From: Clavelina lepadiformis | Lineage: Eukaryota > Chordata > Ascidiacea > Aplousobranchia > Clavelinidae | NCBI RefSeq assembly: GCF_947623445.1 | Contig: NC_135245.1 | Location: forward strand, 17,739,501 to 17,803,500 | Length of the DNA stretch: 64,000 nt | Reading direction: 5' to 3' | Shown here: positions 14,336-25,076 of the stretch, in pieces | Numbering within the stretch: position 1 is the stretch's first letter | Layout: every line of letters starts with the position of its first letter | The notes under the pieces: model-generated | Seen by the model: the letters and a program-made list of their open reading frames with translations, nothing else | Told to the model about the DNA's origin: nothing | Database searches by the model: none | Program-made: the position numbers and the translations under genes

Positions 14336-14478
14336 TTCCTCCCCCGCTACGGAAGAAAAAAAATTGGCTATTAAAAATAACATATATTTACAACATAATA
14401 ACAAAGGGGAAATGGCAAAAGGTTACATGCATACGACATTCGGCACCCCGAAAAACACGTTGAAACAGGTAATAAAAC

Positions 14479-15660
14479 TTAAAGTGTGTTTGTGTCCGCG
14501 AATTCATCACGGGACGACGCAGCGGGCGGCGCGTCATCGGAAGATCGAGAAGAGGACGGTTGGTTACGAGAACGTCGAAGCAAGGGCGACGGATGAGTTT
14601 GTTGTGGAGGTGCATCACGATGGCTGCGTCCAGCGCGAATACGGGATACAAGAGATCTGGCATACCGCAAATGCTGCGGAGATGATCGGATAAACCCGAT
14701 GGTATGGAAGAGGGCCCACATCATGGCAAGTAGCTGCAGGATGAAGATAAGGGCTGAGAGAAATGGATTCGTAATCTGTGACAATGCAAGCAGCAACGTT
14801 TGTTTCGCGGCGTGCGCGAACGTGTCTGCGACGTAGGATCCGTTGATCATAGTTTCATCAGTAGTAGTAAGACTTGTTATGACATTTCGCATTTTCTCCT
14901 TAAGCAGGTTGGCTTCAGACATAGAGCTGAGCAGCGATTGAAAGTCAGTGAACGAGTCGGAGTCAGGCAGCTCGTTGAGAATCTTCTCGTAGTCGGGAGC
15001 GTTGTAGTTGAGGTGTCTAGTCGACAAAGGTAAGTTGAGTTGGTGCACCTGCACATGTTCGTGCGATAAGGTGTAGTTGTGATAAAGGACAGTGTCCCCA
15101 TGAACTCGGAAGACAAAACTTCTAGCTGGTCGATACGATTCCAGCAGATGAACTCCCGGTAAGACAATGTTGTCTGAGATGAGTTGGCCGTATTGACTGT
15201 GGCCGTTTTGATCGCGATAGAGGATGAGAGGGCGTTGACTGAACGCGTTGCGGTACGCAAGTGACGGTAAGACGGTACCGTTGATAGAGTGACATGTTGC
15301 TCTGGACATAAAATCTCCAAGGCTGGAACCCAAGGCTTGTTGTCCAAGAGTAGAAGACAGTATCTCAGTAGGGAAAATCTTCCCAACTGCTTTGTAGAGT
15401 GTGTCAATCAGCTTCGTGAGTTGACAATGTAGGAACTTGTTCTCTTCGTAGAAAGTAGTGCGAACTTCGGAAATGTAAACGAAACATGTAAGCAGCAAAC
15501 AAATGAACATGTTGTGTTTGTAATCAGAGAAACGTTTCATTGGAAGGATTTTGCAACCAGTCCAAGAAGTCATGAATGTGGCAGAAGAGGTTGTAGCGTC
15601 GTCATCATCGTCGTCTTCATCATCTCCGTCAGAAACTAAACTACTTTGAGCTGGAGCCAT
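14479..15660 (-). CDS. Retroelement envelope-like membrane protein
   Basis: A single uninterrupted frame of 393 codons lies between the LTRs. It has an acidic N-terminal run (residues 11-21), a hydrophobic segment near residues 50-65 that could act as an internal signal, and a long ectodomain-like middle with few cysteines and several N-x-S/T sites. A strong hydrophobic segment follows near residues 300-325, then a basic, proline- and serine-rich tail. The layout matches a retroelement envelope or other membrane glycoprotein. I see no furin-type site or named envelope family. The open frame and near-identical LTRs suggest a recent insertion. Function is inferred only from topology and position. 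Confidence 0.6.
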   Translation of the reverse strand: MAPAQSSLVSDGDDEDDDDDDATTSSATFMTSWTGCKILPMKRFSDYKHNMFICLLLTCFVYISEVRTTFYEENKFLHCQLTKLIDTLYKAVGKIFPTEILSSTLGQQALGSSLGDFMSRATCHSINGTVLPSLAYRNAFSQRPLILYRDQNGHSQYGQLISDNIVLPGVHLLESYRPARSFVFRVHGDTVLYHNYTLSHEHVQVHQLNLPLSTRHLNYNAPDYEKILNELPDSDSFTDFQSLLSSMSEANLLKEKMRNVITSLTTTDETMINGSYVADTFAHAAKQTLLLALSQITNPFLSALIFILQLLAMMWALFHTIGFIRSSPQHLRYARSLVSRIRAGRSHRDAPPQQTHPSPLLRRSRNQPSSSRSSDDAPPAASSRDEFADTNTL

Positions 15661-15771
15661 TGCTGTCGTTGTTGTTAAATCAAATCGTTTACAAGAATAA
15701 AGTTAGCAGTACCAGCTTCATTGAAACACGTCGGGTCAACGTCGGTGGTCATCAAAATGCGGAGGTTCTGC

Positions 15772-16451
15772 TGTTCTTAACTTGCTATTCGGTCTTAGGT
15801 TACCTGCCGAATTAATGATCTGACTCCGTGGTTGCGTGCGGTTAGAAATCTCTAACCTTAACGTGTTACTACTGTTACTAGCCGAAAGCTATTACGATTA
15901 ACAGATACAGTTTATCAGAAAACAATCCTTTATTGTAGGAACTGTACAGGTTCCGATTAATATGACACAAGCACAAACTTAGCATTCACCAATTAAAACA
16001 AGTCTAACGAATTACATTTTAACACGACTGACGTAATACGTTCGTACGATTCGATATCTCTCTGTCTGCGCGGTTACTCGCGTATCAGCACGAGTTTATA
16101 AAGCGGAGCGATGTGAACGGAAATATTCAACACAATATACACGAACATTTCAAAACGCGCGAACGATGAACACAAAGCGTTTGCCATGGGAATTTACATT
16201 CAGTTACAACCAGGGTTGCTATGAAATCGCCTGGTAACGTACTAAACGGCGTTTTCACATAAAGTTATTTAGGGCATGTTTCCAAATATTACATCACGAT
16301 TGCAGGTTTATCAAGTTGCAACTGCAGCCAGATTGCAGCTTGCAGAAATGCTAGTTGCAGTTTTATCATGAACAATGTTTCAGTAACTAAATGACGCATA
16401 TGTTTCCACAATTCATATAATGGTATTGGATGTGGCTCCCAAGCCACTACA
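15772..16451 (-). repeat. 5' LTR of the env-only element
   Basis: Right copy of the direct repeat. In element orientation it precedes a leader of about 110 nt and then the env-like ATG at 15660. Its U5 edge (plus-strand left end) differs from the partner LTR over about 35 bp, whereas the body is almost identical. Confidence 0.8.
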
Positions 16452-18713
16452 TTCTAAAGCATAAGGGTCGATGGTAAGTCCCCACAAAAGGATCTTTCTG
16501 AAGAAAAGTTACTTATGCAGAATATTACAGTTTTGCTTTGTAGGTAGTGAACTTGCGCAATTGTTATAAATATTACCAAATTGTTTATGATGAGTTACAA
16601 ATTTGCATATTACACAGGCAGCCTATAGATTAAATTATTATAAAATTGTATGTAAGTAACTGATTGACGTTTGGCTTTTCCGACCTCGAAAGTTCATACA
16701 ACGAGTCACAATTTCTTGTTTTGCTCTAAGGCTCTAAGCTATTTACTTATTTGTTACTTTTCGTCTATTGCTCTACCGACCAACAATTTTTTGTAGTGTG
16801 GCGTTAGTGGGCGCTACATAACTTCATCGATTCAACGCTTTGCAATTTTAATCATTAAAAATTAATTATTGTTAAGTAAAAAAAACTGTTTTTATTACCA
16901 CAAGTTAGTTTAATGTGTTCATTTTTGACATAACTTTGACTACTTTATTTTTCTGCAGGTTTTTATAGTAACATTTAGATGGAAACTTTCGTTTTCTGTT
17001 TTTTTACGTCTCCTTAGGGTTGTTATCCGTGTTGTGTCATGTTTTCTGTAGGCTATTGTACTGTCTCCGATCAAGTCTTGCCGTGTCCTATTCTATTGAA
17101 AAATCCTATTTGTCAACAATTGCTTACAGTTTTGCTTAGAGTTTAAAAATTAGAATTATGTCGTTTTGTTACATGTTGCGTGTTTGACTTTTGTCCGGCG
17201 TTTTTCTGCAATTTATATTTGAACAGAAAAAAAATTCAAAGGTGTTGAGCTAATGTTTGCCACTTTACCGTTACAAGTCGACCAGGCGTGTCAACGCTTT
17301 GCGCTCAATGTTTGTTTTGTGTTTCATTTGTTTATGCAGTTCCACTTAATTTTAGACATTGCTACATACCATTTAATTTGCTAAAGATTTTTCGCTTGGT
17401 GAATTATTTATGTGAAAAAATTGGCTGTCAATACTACACCGGAAAAAGTGTGCGTTCGGGCTATTTGTTTGCAGTTCTTTGCCGTCCTAACTCGAATTTA
17501 AATGCTGGAATGGTATGGTGCGATATAATAATCTTTATCCTCAAACTGAGGAAAGTCTTTGCACGACTTAAACCCGGCGATGATCCCTCGTTGCTCTAGC
17601 TCCGTTTTCCGAGCTAGCCTTTCTGGAAGTTCCGATTGTCACGCATTTTTATTTTTATTTTTTTTCATTTTTTATATGGGATTGCCCGAATTTAGAACAT
17701 CCTGTTCTTCAAGTCCGCTGAACGGAAGCAACAAGTCGTAAACATGAGGCATTACAATCGTGTAGCGCCGCTGGGTATCGAGCATGTTATAACAACGGGC
17801 TGCGTGACTTAGGCCTACTTGCAGTCGAAATGTCGAATACAGTTTTTCCTTTCACTTTCAAAAAGTTCGCACTTGATCAAAGAAGTGTGATAGTATGTAA
17901 CTGTGTATGGTATGAGCAAATTGTTCAGGAATAAGAAAGCCGTTAGCATACCCTAAACAACATGAACGTTTTTAAGAGAGCGAGATCAACGCTCCTATTT
18001 AATCAAAAAATCGTTTGAACTCTAAAGTTATAGGTGAGCATACACTTTGAAGTTATGGACCTAAATCAGTATCATACACTGTCATAATAATATGTCTGTG
18101 AGAACAGAACTAGAAAGAAAACAAGTGAGCATAACTTTTAGATCCCTTCACCCACAATACACTATTATATATAATCATAACACAATTGCATTATTGTTTT
18201 AAGCCCTTGGGCTTTGCCTAAGGGCTTTCATACTTGTTTACTGTTTGTGACCATTTGTTTTTATTGCGCTATAACTACAACGGTTAGCATCATAACTTTC
18301 GCTCTGCGCAGTAAATGGCGAAAAATAAACAATACAATACCAACAATTGATCTTTGTTGTTGTTCATCTTTGATGAACGAAAAGCTTTAAGATATTAGCT
18401 CCAGCTAACAGACATAGCCTATTAGGTTACAGGAAAAATGAATGCTGCATGAGGGTGATTCTGTTATTGAAGGCAAGTTTTTACCATACCTCGAGTTCAA
18501 CTTTCAAGACCACCAGGATATGTATACTGCTTAATGTGTTGGTAATACTTTCTTCTTTTGTGTTTTGATAGCGTAGAGCCGTAGATCACATGTAAATATC
18601 TTGTAGAAAAACCTTAAAATTGTTTAGATAGATTACTTGGGGTAACAATACTGTGTTAAGTAACAATTTTCATACTAGCCTACTGCTGAATTACAGAACA
18701 AACCGAGGCAGAG
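16452..18713. other. Gene-poor stretch
   Basis: AT-rich and without supported exons. The 103-codon frame at 17288-17599 has no recognisable domain, and its neighbouring signals do not make an exon. Confidence 0.4.
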
Positions 18714-19554
18714 ATGACAAGTCCAGCGTGGCCGTATTATGGGATATTTTTTTTGCTTTTTCTTATTCTCATGCCACTTGGTGCTGTCAAGTATCTGACA
18801 ATTTCAAACAACAAAAACCGACAGAAGTACTCGATAATTGCTGTGATGATTTCAATTTTCTGTTCACTGATCATCTTAGAAGTTTCAAGACACATTCCAC
18901 GATTATTTACCAAGTAAAGTTTGTTAATTGGTTAAAAATTCAGATCTTGCAGAAGTGTACAAGCTAATGATGCATTTGAATATTAGATCCCTGCTACTCA
19001 AATTATGATGACTTTTGGTTGTGCACTAAACCCAAGAATTCAATGCTTGGAATTAAGTTATCAACCAAGTTGATTTCAATTTTAACTTTAGCTTGACAGA
19101 AATTAAATTGGTGTTATATTGTGTTAATTATTGTGTTAATAAGTTAATAAAAAAGTTTTTTCCATAATTTATTGAAAAAAATGGTTAGGCCTTAATTCAC
19201 TTTAAGTTATCATTTTCACATCTATGTGAAGTCATCGGGTCACAGTTGATCTTAATTCGCGCTCCTCGAAAGATGCTTTCAATGAAGAGAAATTTCATCG
19301 AAATGCCTCAACCTGTTCCATAAAGCTACACTTTAGTAATACGGCTCTAAGCGTCAAAGTTGAAAACATGTTGTCAGGTTTGTGTTTGCGTGTTGGACAA
19401 AACATTAACTTTTATCATTTTAATTTATTTCCGATCAAATTGATTACTTGTTTTTTTTGTGATAGTAATGAATTATTATGACTTGATAAATTTATAAATG
19501 AGTTATTTTTTGTTGTTTTGCAGACAGAAATCTTCCACGTGGTTGGCTAACTAA
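18714..19554 (+). CDS. Small two-pass membrane protein (tentative) or N-terminal exon of the GLTP gene
   Basis: An ATG at 18714 opens a frame with two clear hydrophobic segments (about residues 10-26 and 42-58) separated by a lysine/asparagine-rich loop. The frame reaches a GTAAAG donor after 18913. Splicing to the acceptor before 19524 gives a 76-residue protein that stops at TAA 19552-19554. The same acceptor in a different frame begins the open run that leads into the GLTP exons. If an earlier donor, such as the G|GTGCTG inside the first segment, were used instead, this exon would supply a signal anchor to the GLTP protein. I cannot decide between these readings from sequence alone. Confidence 0.4.
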
Positions 19555-21344
19555 TGTTATTAATTTATCAAGTTCAGAAAAGCAAGTCACCAACAATAAT
19601 ATCATCCGTAGCAAAGACGTTTGGTCTAAAGGCAAGATATACTTTATCCAGGTTTAACGCACAAAATTGTGTGTGTTAGTGAGTTAGTGTGTGAAAGCTA
19701 CCGATATGTATTCGCACAACACTATTTGTGAAAAATTTGAAAATTTGAACTTCGTTGTATTTTGGAAGTGCAGGGTTTAACAGCGTATGCGCTTTTGACC
19801 CTCAAAGCTTTATGTCTGAATTATTCGCTGGAACACATGGCTCTGAGGGAAGTGTCCCATTTGACAGCAGTTTTAACCAGTTTTGGTCTTCATGTCCTTG
19901 TGAAGAAGTAAATGTAAGTGGACCTATATTTTAAGTGCGGAATGTAAGGAATATGCATTTACAGTTTTTTTTTCGTTTTAGTAACAGTGCTATAAGTTAT
20001 CATATTTGCAAACATTACCATGAATTATTTTCATACAATTGCAATCTGCTTTTTTATCTTCTTGCAGTATGTACAAATAAAGCGCAAGTTGAAATCAATC
20101 AATGCAAAACAAAAAAAATTACTGGGAATACCCTTAATGGCTTATCAAGAAGGAAGGGCATATATTCTTATAATTCATAATGTGAACAGAACACAAAAAA
20201 ACATAGCTAAGAATAATGCTACGTCCATTCCAGTTTTGAAGATGCTTCAAATAAAGTCTTTCTTTTTACTAAATTTTACAAGCTTCCATGATGTCATAGC
20301 GCTCTTCAAAGATGAAAATGCACAGATTATGATACCCACAAGAGAGTTTTTGGAAGCTTGTTTTAATTATCTCGGCTTTTTTGATTGTTTCTCAACAACT
20401 ATTATGTCACCCTTCAAGAAAGATATAAACTCCAACATTGAAAAAATAAGGAAAGTCTATGAGCAGCAAACGCAGAAATTTCAGTACTTACAGGTATCTG
20501 GCTTGTGTTTAATCTTACTTGTATTGTTACTTCTTGAAGTTATTGATTTGAAACTCTTGAAAAAAATGTGAATCAGTTGGTGTAAGTAATAAATAATTCT
20601 TATAAAAAAGTAATTCCTCGTTTCTAATTTCTTTGTTTTATTCAAGTTTTTGGGATTGATTTAGGCATTTGTGGTAATGCAATAATGTAATTTGAATTGC
20701 AAAAAGATGCGACATAAACTTTGAATCACGCTTCTAGGATATGCTGGAACATGAAAAATCTTCAAACACAAACACTGCGTCTGACAGTGCAACCCAAGCG
20801 TTGTCCTGGTTAACAAGAGCTCTTCGCATGATGTGTGTATTTGTAAAAAACATGCTGACTTCAAGCAGCAAAACATTTGCCATTCCTTCCTCCTCTCTTC
20901 TTGAAGCCTACACATCCACTTTGATGCAGCATCATAGTTGGTTGACACAAAAAATTTTCAGGTATTTGTTGGTTTGTTGGCTCTAACTATATCAGCTTTT
21001 GCAATTTATACTGATTTTCATAAGAAAGCAAATGTTTTTAATATGATGTCTGTTGATGACGAAATACGAATCTTTTTGTAGATTGTTTGTTAGTTATTTT
21101 CAACATAACACTAATATATATTCAATATATATCAAGAAATGGCATGAGCTTTTTGGGTGATTTTGATGACTTTTTAAGTGGAATCATCACAAAAGAAAGT
21201 CTGGAAGAAATGAAAGAAGCTCAACTGTCAATCAAAGATGACACCGTTCGAAAACAAGTCATTGAGCAAGGTTTAGCTTACGCCATAGATATGTGTATTG
21301 TTGTAAAAGAAGTAGAAAAAATGTATGTACATTATGATATATAA
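19524..21344 (+). CDS. GLTP-fold (CPTP/GLTPD2-like) lipid transfer protein, 5' end unresolved
   Basis: Exons 19524-19631, 19774-19913, 20068-20493, 20738-20961 and 21137-21344 (TAA stop) keep one frame of about 367 residues. The first intron needs a GC donor (AAAG|GCAAGA); the others are GT-AG. The C-terminal 200 or so residues match the glycolipid/ceramide-1-phosphate transfer fold. They show the D-x-x-x-N-I-x-K helix in exon 3, the S-W-L-T-R-A-L-R-M-M motif and the H-H-S-W motif in exon 4, and a final helix like the end of CPTP. Such proteins move sphingolipids between membranes. N-x-S/T sites before the domain would fit a luminal GLTPD2-type protein. The start codon is uncertain: it may lie in the membrane-anchor exon at 18714 or be internal. 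Confidence 0.7.
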
Positions 21345-22695
21345 CAGTAGGTTTAGTTGCAGCAGAATAATTACACCGTGAAAGGGAATTAGAATACTGT
21401 TATCTTACACAATACTACGTTTCTGATTTCAACCTAACCTCATCTTGCTTGTAATTCAGTGTTGTCTGATCAAACCTCCAATGGAAATAGTGTTTACAAG
21501 AAATTGGTGTTATAAACACATTACTTTTAATAATCTTGTCAGTGTGCAAAAATGTTTTGCTGGTATTCATTTAACTGCAGTTTAAACTATTTGAGTATGA
21601 TATAGATTTTTTCATATATAAAATTTTATACTATACACTCCTCGATTTGAACAAATTGTTTCAATTTCCTATCTATACCTGGAGTTTTTTATAAGTTAGC
21701 TAATAAATATGTATGTTGAATGCATTACTGCACAGTAATCTGGTATACACTACAGTTTTTGAACATCAGACATTCCTACAATGGAACATTTCATGCATTT
21801 TTTAATAATGGATAATCATTAATTATCAGGCTGCAAATGCTTGCTACGTAACACTTAATGCATAACTCCAGGTCTGCAAAAACTAGTCAAGTTGCTATTT
21901 TCATTGGTGCTATTTTTTGTATTATTATTCTGCCATTCCAGTTTGTAGTGTTGGTTTTGCATAATCCAAAATTTTCTTCTATGTAATTTTGCATTTGTTG
22001 AGTTTCTATGACCACTTATTGGTGTTGATTACATTTTTGTGCTTCAGATTGACACGTTGATATTTTTTTCATAACTTGTTAATTTGCACTTATTTGGAAA
22101 ATGAGATATAATCATAAATTTTGTAGGTTTTTTGGTTAAGAATTGCCTTTTTGTATATGTTTTATTAGATCGAAAGGTTAAACAAGCTGTTTAATACTCA
22201 GTTATATAATTCTATGTTGTATGTTTTGGTAAGACTACCAATGTAATGCGTTTTGGTGCTAATTTCTTACTGTAAGATTTGTACTAATAAATGAATATTT
22301 TATATGTTCATCTTTTTGATTTCCTATCTCACATGATTATTTACTCTTGCATGCCATAAGATAAACCAGGCTTGACCATGATAAAATTTATAAGCATAGG
22401 GTTTAGTTGTCCATAGCATTACATTGCAGAGAAATATTTATCTGTTTATAGAGATGACATTACACATATATTCAAGTTTAAATGTGTCAACATTATTAAT
22501 GTGGTTGTATTATGTTTTATTAACACCATAAACAAAGCAAGTACACTTAAAATTAAATTTTTAATCAAACATTAAGTAAATCGGCTTGCATGTGGTATAT
22601 TAAAACCAGAAATACTGTATATTTGCCCAAAAGCTAGGCTTCATCGGGATAAAGCAAACATAGTACAAACAAATATAAGCTGAATCATTGTCACT
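21345..22695. other. Convergent 3' region
   Basis: This stretch lies between the stop codons of the plus-strand GLTP gene and the minus-strand RING/TPR gene. It is very AT-rich, with possible poly(A) signals in both directions and no supported exon, so it probably holds 3' UTRs. Confidence 0.4.
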
Positions 22696-24302
22696 TTATT
22701 TTCTCAACAAGAACTTGTGTGCTTCACTGAGGCCCATGGCAGATAAAATAACACTGTTGTTCTGTCGCTTCTGATCGGCCCAGTCTTTCGCACTGTGATA
22801 GATTTCTATGGCCTTCAAGTAAGTTGCCTCGGCATCTGAATATTTCTCGAGATTTTTATAGGCAGCTGCCAAATTGTGATAACACACACCTAAAACTCTG
22901 TACTCAACTGCTTTGTGCCTCAGACGTTCTCGAAGGAGAGTTATAGCTCGCTTGTTGTATTCAACCGATTTATCAAAGAATCCCATTTCGTTGCAACAAA
23001 GCCCGACATACTTCAGGGACCAGGCAAGCTTAATGAACTTGGTTTCTTCAGGTAAATGTTCAATCCTTGTAATTTTCGTGTAAATGTACTGAAGCGCTGG
23101 AAAACCAAAATCATTAAACAGATTCTTCTGGTTTTTTCTAGACATAGACTTTGAGACTCCTTGCATTAGCTCCAAGCATTCCATAAGCTCCACGATTTTT
23201 GTTAATGGATCATCAATGACATCACATAAATCAGCAGAACGCTGTAAAAGAAATATGGCCGCTTTGTTCTCGTAACATCCGGAGAGATGTTTAGCAAAAT
23301 TCCTCATCTCTTGCGAGGCCGGCAGTTTCTCGTTGTCTGGAAATTGCTGGTCTGTCAGTGCCTGAGTGGTAACTGCAGTATTCTTTATATCTTGAAGCTC
23401 CAGATAACATTTTGACAAATTTATTTTAACTTTTAATAGTTGAAGTCCGGTAACAAATGAGTCAAGCTGTTTATACAGCTTTCTTGCGTCTTCATACCTT
23501 CTGTTGTTCATTAAACTGTCTGCACTTTCTACACAACAAAGAAATTATGTTAAACTTTTGTCGAAAGAGCTTTTGCTAAAATATATTATGATTGTCTAAT
23601 GCAAATTTATAAAGGTTCTTTTGTTAGGTTTCGTGATAATTATATGAGTATACCATAGCCAAAATAACACTATCTAACAGTGGTTATACTGAATATCATA
23701 TCACCATTTACTACTGCTGAATTTATTTATTACAGTTAAGGCATGAAACAATTTAATAAACCAACTTTGCAGCCTGCTATTATTGTTGGCATTTGGGTGT
23801 TGAACTGTCGGTGCACTTCGAACTTCAACTTTTTCCAGTTCTTCCACCATTTGCTCAACCAAATAATTTCTTGGAAGTTTATCCAAACCATTTGGTTCCA
23901 CACCAATATTTTCTCTGCATGTTGGGCATCTAAAGAAAACAGCACCCAAAACTGTTTCCATTAGGATATGTGGGGAAATTATTTATAACATAAATTTGTC
24001 ACTTAAACTGATTTTCTTATCAATCACTCAGAGCTGTGTGTTATATTGTCTATTACATTTAAACCAATATAGCTTTTTATTTGATGAGCACAAAACCAGA
24101 CAAGTTTGATAGAAATCTTCACAATAGGAAAGTAGATACGGTAGATTCATTTCTCTTACCTCTTCTGCAGTGTGGCAGTTCTCAAGATTTGAGCAACACA
24201 AGCCCTACATAAATTATGTTGACAAGACAGGGTTAAAACAGGTTTTCTCAACAGTTCAAAACACACTGGACAAGTCAAAACATCTTGCATTCGTTGACTC
24301 AT
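22696..24302 (-). CDS. RING-finger / TPR protein, probable E3 ubiquitin ligase
   Basis: The first exon, 24160-24302, starts at an ATG and encodes a C3HC4 RING start: C-P-V-C, then C-Q-H-N-L-C-R-A-C. It ends in phase 2 at GTAAGA. The next exon begins at 23929 after a TTTAG acceptor and completes the RING with C-P-T-C, followed by a TRIM-like N-Y-L-V-E-Q-M helix. The last exon, 22696-23528, is 276 codons of helical repeat. It has TPR-type spacing (L...C-Y-L-E-L; V-E-Y-N-K-R-A-I; Y-S-D-A-E-A-T-Y-L-K-A-I-E-I-Y) and ends at a stop. The donor of the middle exon is ambiguous between about 23800 and 23815, so linkage of RING and TPR parts into one mRNA is probable rather than proven. The RING predicts E2-dependent ubiquitin transfer, with TPRs as the substrate or partner platform. 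Confidence 0.65.
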
Positions 24303-25076
24303 GTTGACTAACCATTGCTCACAACAGTTGTGGCACAAAGCTTGCCTACCTTGTAAAATTAAACCCGTGACTTTGGGCAAACATTTTCATTGGTTAATTA
24401 TTGTCGAGACGATGTTGGCGTTACAATGGAAGTTAATTCTGATAAATCTTATACCTCTATTTGCCTGGGTTGCCTCGTACATGCACTCACAAAACTCTTG
24501 TCAGAGACATTCTGACACCCCTCTCATTCAGTAAAAGATGTTTATTTACAACACGAAATACAATTAAAAGCCACTGCTAAATGTTATGCGTGAACCACTT
24601 CACCTTCTTCAATAATTTCAACTGACGCAACGAGATGAGCAAAATATTTTCCATAAAAGGAATGCGAATATGGCAGTGACGTTTAGATCTGCTTACTGAC
24701 AAACAAGCACTTCCAATGTGTTATGTACAAGACGATAAAAGGTGGTCAAAAACATGTAAAAAGTCTTTTAAAACAGCAAAGCAATTGAAACTGGTACAAA
24801 GCAAGGTGTTTGGAGCCTTGTGAAAACAATATAACCACCGTTAAAAGATGGGTGTAGAGTAGAACCATAAACTCTTGTACGAGACGTCACTTGGATGCCA
24901 ATCAAACGATTCCCCGTCGTCGCATCATAGCGCTCGATTTTTTCGTGTCACGTGTTTTTTTCTTATCCACTCTCCTTTTGTCTCTGCAATGACGTAATAG
25001 GCAAGTGCGTGATATATGACGGCAATCACGTCAATCAGTCGCAAAATTGTTTAAAGTTTTAACGAATATCGTTGTC

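Larger units (their letters stand above)
13655..16451 (-). mobile_element. LTR retroelement insertion with an env-only interior
   Basis: Two direct repeats of about 680 bp (13655-14335 and 15772-16451) flank a 1.44-kb interior. From about 13690/15804 rightwards they are nearly identical; I saw one mismatch, at 14166 versus 16277. On the minus strand each LTR begins TGTAGTGGCTTGGGAGCC. The base before the downstream LTR is preceded by a purine tract, gcgggggaggaa, which fits a polypurine tract and fixes the element on the minus strand. The interior holds one envelope-like ORF and no gag, protease, reverse transcriptase or integrase. No target-site duplication was seen, and no convincing primer binding site lies directly against the upstream LTR. 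The family (BEL/Pao or Gypsy) is undetermined. Confidence 0.85.

Noticed and set aside
14304..14693. 129-codon plus-strand ORF at the LTR/env border
   Set aside because: It is opposite the env-like C-terminus and starts inside the LTR; it is a shadow frame.
14877..15407. 176-codon open frame antisense-frame to the env-like ORF
   Set aside because: It overlaps the 393-codon env-like frame on the same strand and lacks any domain; it is a frame shadow.
15727..15740. gacccgacgtg-like primer binding site near the 5' LTR
   Set aside because: It lies about 30 bp from the LTR edge rather than against it, so it cannot be called a PBS with confidence.
17288..17599. 103-codon plus-strand ORF
   Set aside because: It has no recognisable motif and no splice context; its composition is that of AT-rich noncoding DNA.
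20962..21081. Open run with a hydrophobic stretch after the H-H-S-W exon
   Set aside because: A GTATTT donor at 20962 and an in-phase exon at 21137 give a better GLTP C-terminus, so this is intron sequence.
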